From Cotesia glomerata (taxonomy: Eukaryota > Arthropoda > Insecta > Hymenoptera > Braconidae), in the NCBI RefSeq assembly GCF_020080835.1, contig NC_058161.1:15117603-15181602 (forward strand): 64,000 bases of DNA, given 5' to 3'. The translations under genes and the position numbers were made by a program. Each line of letters begins with the position of its first letter. Position 1 is the first letter of the stretch. The notes below the pieces were generated by a model that did not search any database, was not told the DNA's origin, and saw nothing but the letters and a program-made list of their open reading frames with translations. Below, piece after piece: positions 58,319-64,000 of the stretch.

Positions 58319-58868
58319 CCTAGTAACATTGGTTTTGGACAAGATTCTTTGGCCAGATAGTTGACCAAGCCCTGGAGAAAGAATCGGGTAAATTTTTGAG
58401 CCAGACTGTTAACCAAGATTATTTGTCGAGACTGTCGACAAACTTGGACAAGATTTAAAACAGAATCTAGACCAATATTTGGTCAAGTTTAGTGACAAGT
58501 CTGTAGTCACCATTTGTCCAGGTTTTTGGTAATAGAGAAGTTTGACCCAGACTAGCGCGAGAAACGAAAAAGACTAACAGTGCGCATTTTTATTGTACTA
58601 AAATAAGAATGAGAACTTTCGTCTTCACAACTGAGTCTAAAAAAGTGGTGATGGGGAGACCTTATCATTTCTGACCATTTTCTGGACAAAATCTGGCTCC
58701 AGGCTTGCCTAAAAATCTTGATCAAGTATCTGGAGCGATTCTTCGATGGTTCTTGAAGAATTATCTGCCATAAATATCTTGTCCAAGAATTATTAAGATC
58801 TGTAAACAGATACTTCATCACGATTCTTGAGCCAGACTTGCCCAAGACGAACCAAATTGTTACTAAGG
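58319..58868. mobile_element. CCTAGTA-tipped MITE, copy 2
   Basis: A 550-bp copy of the element at 17988-18539, in the same orientation, with ends cctagtaacattggtttt and aaccaaattgttactaagg. The minus frames 58003-58416 and 58552-58845 are repeat-borne. It interrupts a family A head: 'cttgcagggatggcct' on the left and 'ccaaccgttttagtaattt' on the right. Confidence 0.7.
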
Positions 58869-60180
58869 TAGAGCCAACCGTTTTAGTAATTTTTTAACCA
58901 AATAATTCGTATAATAGTTGATCATGCAAGTACTTTTCCACTATTTTAATGTTTAAAATATTCGAAAACATACATAATTAAGATACATACATAATTAAAA
59001 TTGTTTGACTAATCGACTCAAAGGAAAATCAAAATTGAGCGATGACTCATTTATAAATAGTTCGCAGATTTTGAAGCTTAAACATAAACCAATTTGGAGA
59101 TTTTGTTAAGTTCTAGGGATGTTCTAGGAATGTCTTGCAGGGTCAACTGCTATTCAGATTGATTTACTTGGGTTTTTATTCTTTAAATATCTATAGAAAG
59201 ATTCGACCGATTGACTTAAAAATTTTATCTAAGTCTTAATGACCCTTTTCAAATCTTATTTTACTCATCCTAATCGATTAATTTGTTCTAAAGATATTGT
59301 TCAACAAAATTTTACTCACACACACATACGCGCGCGCGTGTCGACTATAGACTAATAATTGCATTGAATACCGCTAGCCAGATAAAAATCGTGGAAGACT
59401 TGTTTAAAACATATCACTGCTTACAAATTTTTAAAACGTCAAGATCCAATGAGAATGGAACTTTCGAAAATCAGATTTGAACCGAATTTTAAAAAATTTT
59501 CAATTTTTTTAATGGCAAGTTTCAATTTTTCCATTGAAAAAAAAGTTATTATATCCGAAATTTATTTTCTATTATAAAGCAGGATAGAATTTCTCCAAGA
59601 ACGAACAAAATCTACAAGTCCCAGTCGTTAATAATTACAGAAAATAATTATTGGCTTCTGAGGGCCACCGTAGCCTTTAGGCTTATAAACCTACTTCCCT
59701 TTAGAGAGATGACTACATGTACAATGTATTGTGTAATGATAATATTTAGAATTTATTTTGAGCAATTTTTTGTGACTAATAAATATTCATAAAATTAAAA
59801 GCTTGAAGACAAGCCAAAATTTTGGAATACATATCAAATTTATAGTCACAACTTATATTTAAGTAAATAATTTAATAGAAATAATAAAAGTGTGCATACA
59901 CACCTACACATACATAAACACACACATTCATATATAATTATATATCGCTATAGTGAGTTACGTAAAGCCAATGAAAATGAAACCACGCCCTCGATTTGGA
60001 TGTTCAGACCACCCCTGGAAGAGTATAGATACATAAGAGGGATGAAAAGCTTATAGAGGTGTTTCAAAATATCATGAAGTAGGCGTTTACAACCCCATAA
60101 AGTGAGAATGAAACCCCCTGCTGCCCCACTCTTGAAAATATAGAAAGCTTTCTCAGAAAACTTAGCCTTTTCTCATTGTT
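58869..60180. other. AT-rich intergenic with diverged family A pieces
   Basis: 59095-59525 retains family A words ('gggatgttctaggaatg', 'gcagggtcaactgc', 'aaacgtcaagatccaat') around an AC/CG-alternating run at 59317-59340. The rest is AT-rich. The final part, 59960-60180, is less AT-rich and may belong to a promoter. Confidence 0.4.
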
Positions 60181-60405
60181 ACCACAGATCAAGTCACTCG
60201 CGACAGAGTGAAGCTCTCGATTTTGTTTGGAACAAAGTCGATCGACTACAATAGTTCAAATTTTTCAAATATATATTTATGATTATTACTTTATTGGTGT
60301 TCGTGAAGGTGTATGATGTGATAATTTATAAAATAGTGAGAATTATTTAAAATGATGAGCTTGTCTGATCAAGAAGTTCCCGTTACCATGGATTTAGTTA
60401 GAATG
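60181..60405 (+). CDS. Candidate first exon (18 codons) with splice donor
   Basis: ATG at 60352 opens an 18-codon frame, MMSLSDQEVPVTMDLVRM, that runs straight into GTAAGATTG (donor GT at 60406) in phase 0. The upstream stretch 59960-60350 is less AT-rich than its surroundings, free of recognised repeats, and could be promoter and 5' UTR. The rest of the gene would lie beyond the window, since no partner exon was found up to 64000. The peptide is not recognised. It might be chance: short frames followed by GTAAG do occur in such DNA. Confidence 0.3.
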
Positions 60406-61293
60406 GTAAGATTGATAACTGTCATGTTCTTCATTAGATATATACAAACAAGTTTACTTTTAGTTACAACTTTTACACAAAAATAAATTTATTACCAATA
60501 ATCAATACCAACTTAAAAACATGATTTACTTCCCCCTAAAAAAATTATAAATTCTCGAAAATTTAAGTTGCTCGATGACAGTCCTATGTCGAAGTTCCGA
60601 AGTCACAAGAAGCTATTTTGCCCGCTTTCAGAGTGATAATGTCTTTCGTCCAGATGAGTTTAACTCAATTCAAATTTTACGAAAATTTCTCCCAATTGGT
60701 TTTGACAAGTCATAAAAATATAAATCTTCTACTCATAACTTATGATTAATTAAATTAGTTAATTAATGAAATATTCTCATGTTTTTAATGTTTATTGAAT
60801 TCTGCAAGCGATATCATCATTAAACGATTCCTTTAAAAAATATTCCAGTCCATAAACTGATACTTACAAATATCTCCAATAATTTTTTTTTTTCAATCGC
60901 TGCTAGATGCCTCGATGATTTGATTATTTTAATACTATCATCTTCTACGTGCATCAAAAAACTAACATTAAATACTTTAAATCGAATAAAAATTGACGAT
61001 CAGTTCAAGATATGAACGTCTGATAAATTGCTTATTTCTCAATAAGTTAAAGCTAAGAAATTTGGAAAACAGTTGATCAAGCAGGTCAGATTATATCAGT
61101 TACGGGATAATTAAACTCATTAAGCTTGAAATATAGTTTTTTGCACTAATTTTAACTTTATGAGCTTACGAATATGATGCATTCTACCTCTTGAGCTTTT
61201 TAAGCTCGAAAATATTGTAGTCAAAAATTAGGACAAGGATTTTCGCAGCTTTGCAAATGAATACTTATATGTTTAACATTTCTAAACATTAAA
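60406..61293. other. AT-rich sequence with a diverged family A tail
   Basis: 60525-60640 has 'acttccccctaaaaaaatta' and 'agttccgaagtcacaagaag', reading as an eroded reverse family A tail. No exon was identified. Confidence 0.35.
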
Positions 61294-61615
61294 CCCCCAT
61301 GGAAAAAAAAAATATAAAAAAAATATAGGTCGAAATACATAAAAAATATATTTTAAATATATTAAAAATCTATAAAAAATATATATAAATTATGTATAAT
61401 AAATATATTTTTAATAACTAACTTTTAGCCGATTTTCAAATATATTTTAGATATATTCAAAATATATTTTTTTCATATTTTAAGCTATGTATTTTTTATG
61501 TATTTTAAGATATATTTTGAATATATCTAAAATATCTAAAATATATATGAAAATCGGCCAAAAGTTAGTTATTTAAAATATATTTCGAAATATATTTTTT
61601 TTATACTTTTTTTTA
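61294..61615. mobile_element. AT-rich palindromic element, CCCCCATGG tip
   Basis: A shorter relative of 13857-14722: CCCCCATGGAAAAAAAAAAT at the left tip, ATATATTT-based arms, and 'acttttagccgattttcaaa' mirrored by 'tgaaaatcggccaaaagt'. The right tip is eroded. Confidence 0.55.
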
Positions 61616-62394
61616 ATAATAAGTAATAAATACCAAAAACAAGTCGATAGAGAACTCAAAAGTTATTTTAAAGGGAGAGATCGGTATATGCAGCTCGAAA
61701 AATTAATTTTTTTAAATTTATTAATTGTTTGTTTCGTTACTTAAAGTAAATGTTTAGTCTAGAATTTTCGGAAAATTGAAAAAAATTTTATTCCATTTTT
61801 CAATGTTCTATAGTGTCGAGAACCACTTATTCAAATATGGTGAAAAAATTTATAATATAAAAATTCACAGGATACAAACGGTGTTAAAATATGTAGATTC
61901 TCGTATAGTTTTTTTTATATAGCCGCCATTATTTTGGTTTAATTGATTGTTAGCAACAGTTAGTTAATTACCAAGTAGCAAACCTTCCTCTTTAGAATGT
62001 CATCCCCGATTTTTAGTTTCAAACTTGACAATCCGAAGATACTTTGTCCGCCGTCGAAAAAAATTTTTTTTAGGACTCGACTTGGGCGCCCTCTGAAAAT
62101 TGAACAAAAAATGCTAGACAAAATAAACAATTTTTTTTTTTATTTTGTAAGAATAACATGATGTCCTGGAAAATTTTTAATGAAATATCTCATAAAGAAG
62201 CTGAGGAAAACGTTTTTGAAAAAAATCTTGTTTTTCGCTTTCTAGAGTAGATACCTATCTAAACTATTTTCAAATGAATATTCTCAAAATTTCAATTCAC
62301 TCTAGTATTATAAACGATTGAAGTAATAATCTGGTAACATTATTAGATCTTTTTTTAAGTATTTTTCGGCAATTTTCAATATCCTTTTATGAAA
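61616..62394. other. AT-rich intergenic, no gene seen
   Basis: No frames or structures of note. It leads into the family A copy at 62395. Confidence 0.5.
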
Positions 62395-62591
62395 AGTAAT
62401 GATTCTAAAAAATTCGGAAGTTATTGGTTTCACCCCGATTTTTGAAAATCGAGTTCTTGTAAAATCTCGACGTTTGAGGTCATAAGGAGCTATTTTGACT
62501 ACTCTCACGAGAATGTATTAATAATGCTTCAACTCCTTTATTATAATTGATTCCAAAATCTAATCATCTCCTAAACTCAAAAAACAATGCT

Positions 62592-63937
<1,346 letters not shown>

Positions 63938-64000
63938 GTCGCAAACTGTATCAAAATCGGTCTACTCGTTCAAGAGATATCCCCGAAAAATTTTGAAAAA

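Noticed and set aside
58003..58845. Minus frames of 137 and 97 codons
   Set aside because: The second lies wholly inside the CCTAGTA MITE, and the first overlaps it and enters AT-rich DNA. The sister MITE copy does not keep the frame.

Overview
The window is AT-rich, intron-containing, repeat-laden animal DNA, most likely from a parasitoid wasp (Hymenoptera, probably a braconid). Three things point there: a spliced insect gustatory receptor, hymenopteran-style tRNA-derived SINEs, and an intact intronless gene for a LEF-9-like (beta-prime) subunit of a nudivirus/baculovirus-type RNA polymerase. Braconids carrying domesticated nudiviruses keep such polymerase genes in the wasp chromosomes. The species cannot be fixed from the sequence.

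Protein-coding content is sparse. A four-exon gustatory receptor lies on + (16542-19690). The LEF-9-like gene faces it on - (20016-21995). A four-exon, four-membrane-span small protein lies on + (33837-41276). A four-exon mitochondrial carrier of the SLC25A44 (branched-chain amino acid) type lies on - (44748-50303). A possible short first coding exon with a good splice donor lies on + (60352-60405). The exons were joined by me from reading frame, GT/AG signals and family motifs; all junctions are phase-consistent.

Most of the rest is mobile or repetitive DNA. One dispersed family (called family A here: GAGCTC hairpins at one end, an AC tract near the other) occurs about a dozen times in whole or in part. 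Other elements are a 3.6 kb MULE-like transposon with about 400 bp inverted repeats and a broken transposase; a 1.6 kb foldback with a third, loop-inverted module; a piggyBac-like MITE with TTAA target duplication; remnants of an LTR retrotransposon with a tRNA-Lys-like primer-binding site; a 5'-truncated LINE; several two-copy MITE families; a GC-palindrome tandem array of about 138 bp period; and several tRNA-like SINE heads.

Layout: 1-16.5 kb repeats only; 16.5-22 kb receptor and viral-type polymerase gene; 22-33.8 kb MITEs, LTR remnant, tandem array, SINE, LINE; 33.8-41.3 kb four-span gene with element-filled introns; 42.1-44.3 kb a TIR element; 44.7-50.3 kb carrier gene; 53.7-57.7 kb MULE complex; 58-64 kb MITEs and a candidate exon. 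The coding genes show no operon-like or pathway link. The LEF-9-like gene would be expected to act with LEF-4, LEF-8 and P47 encoded elsewhere.
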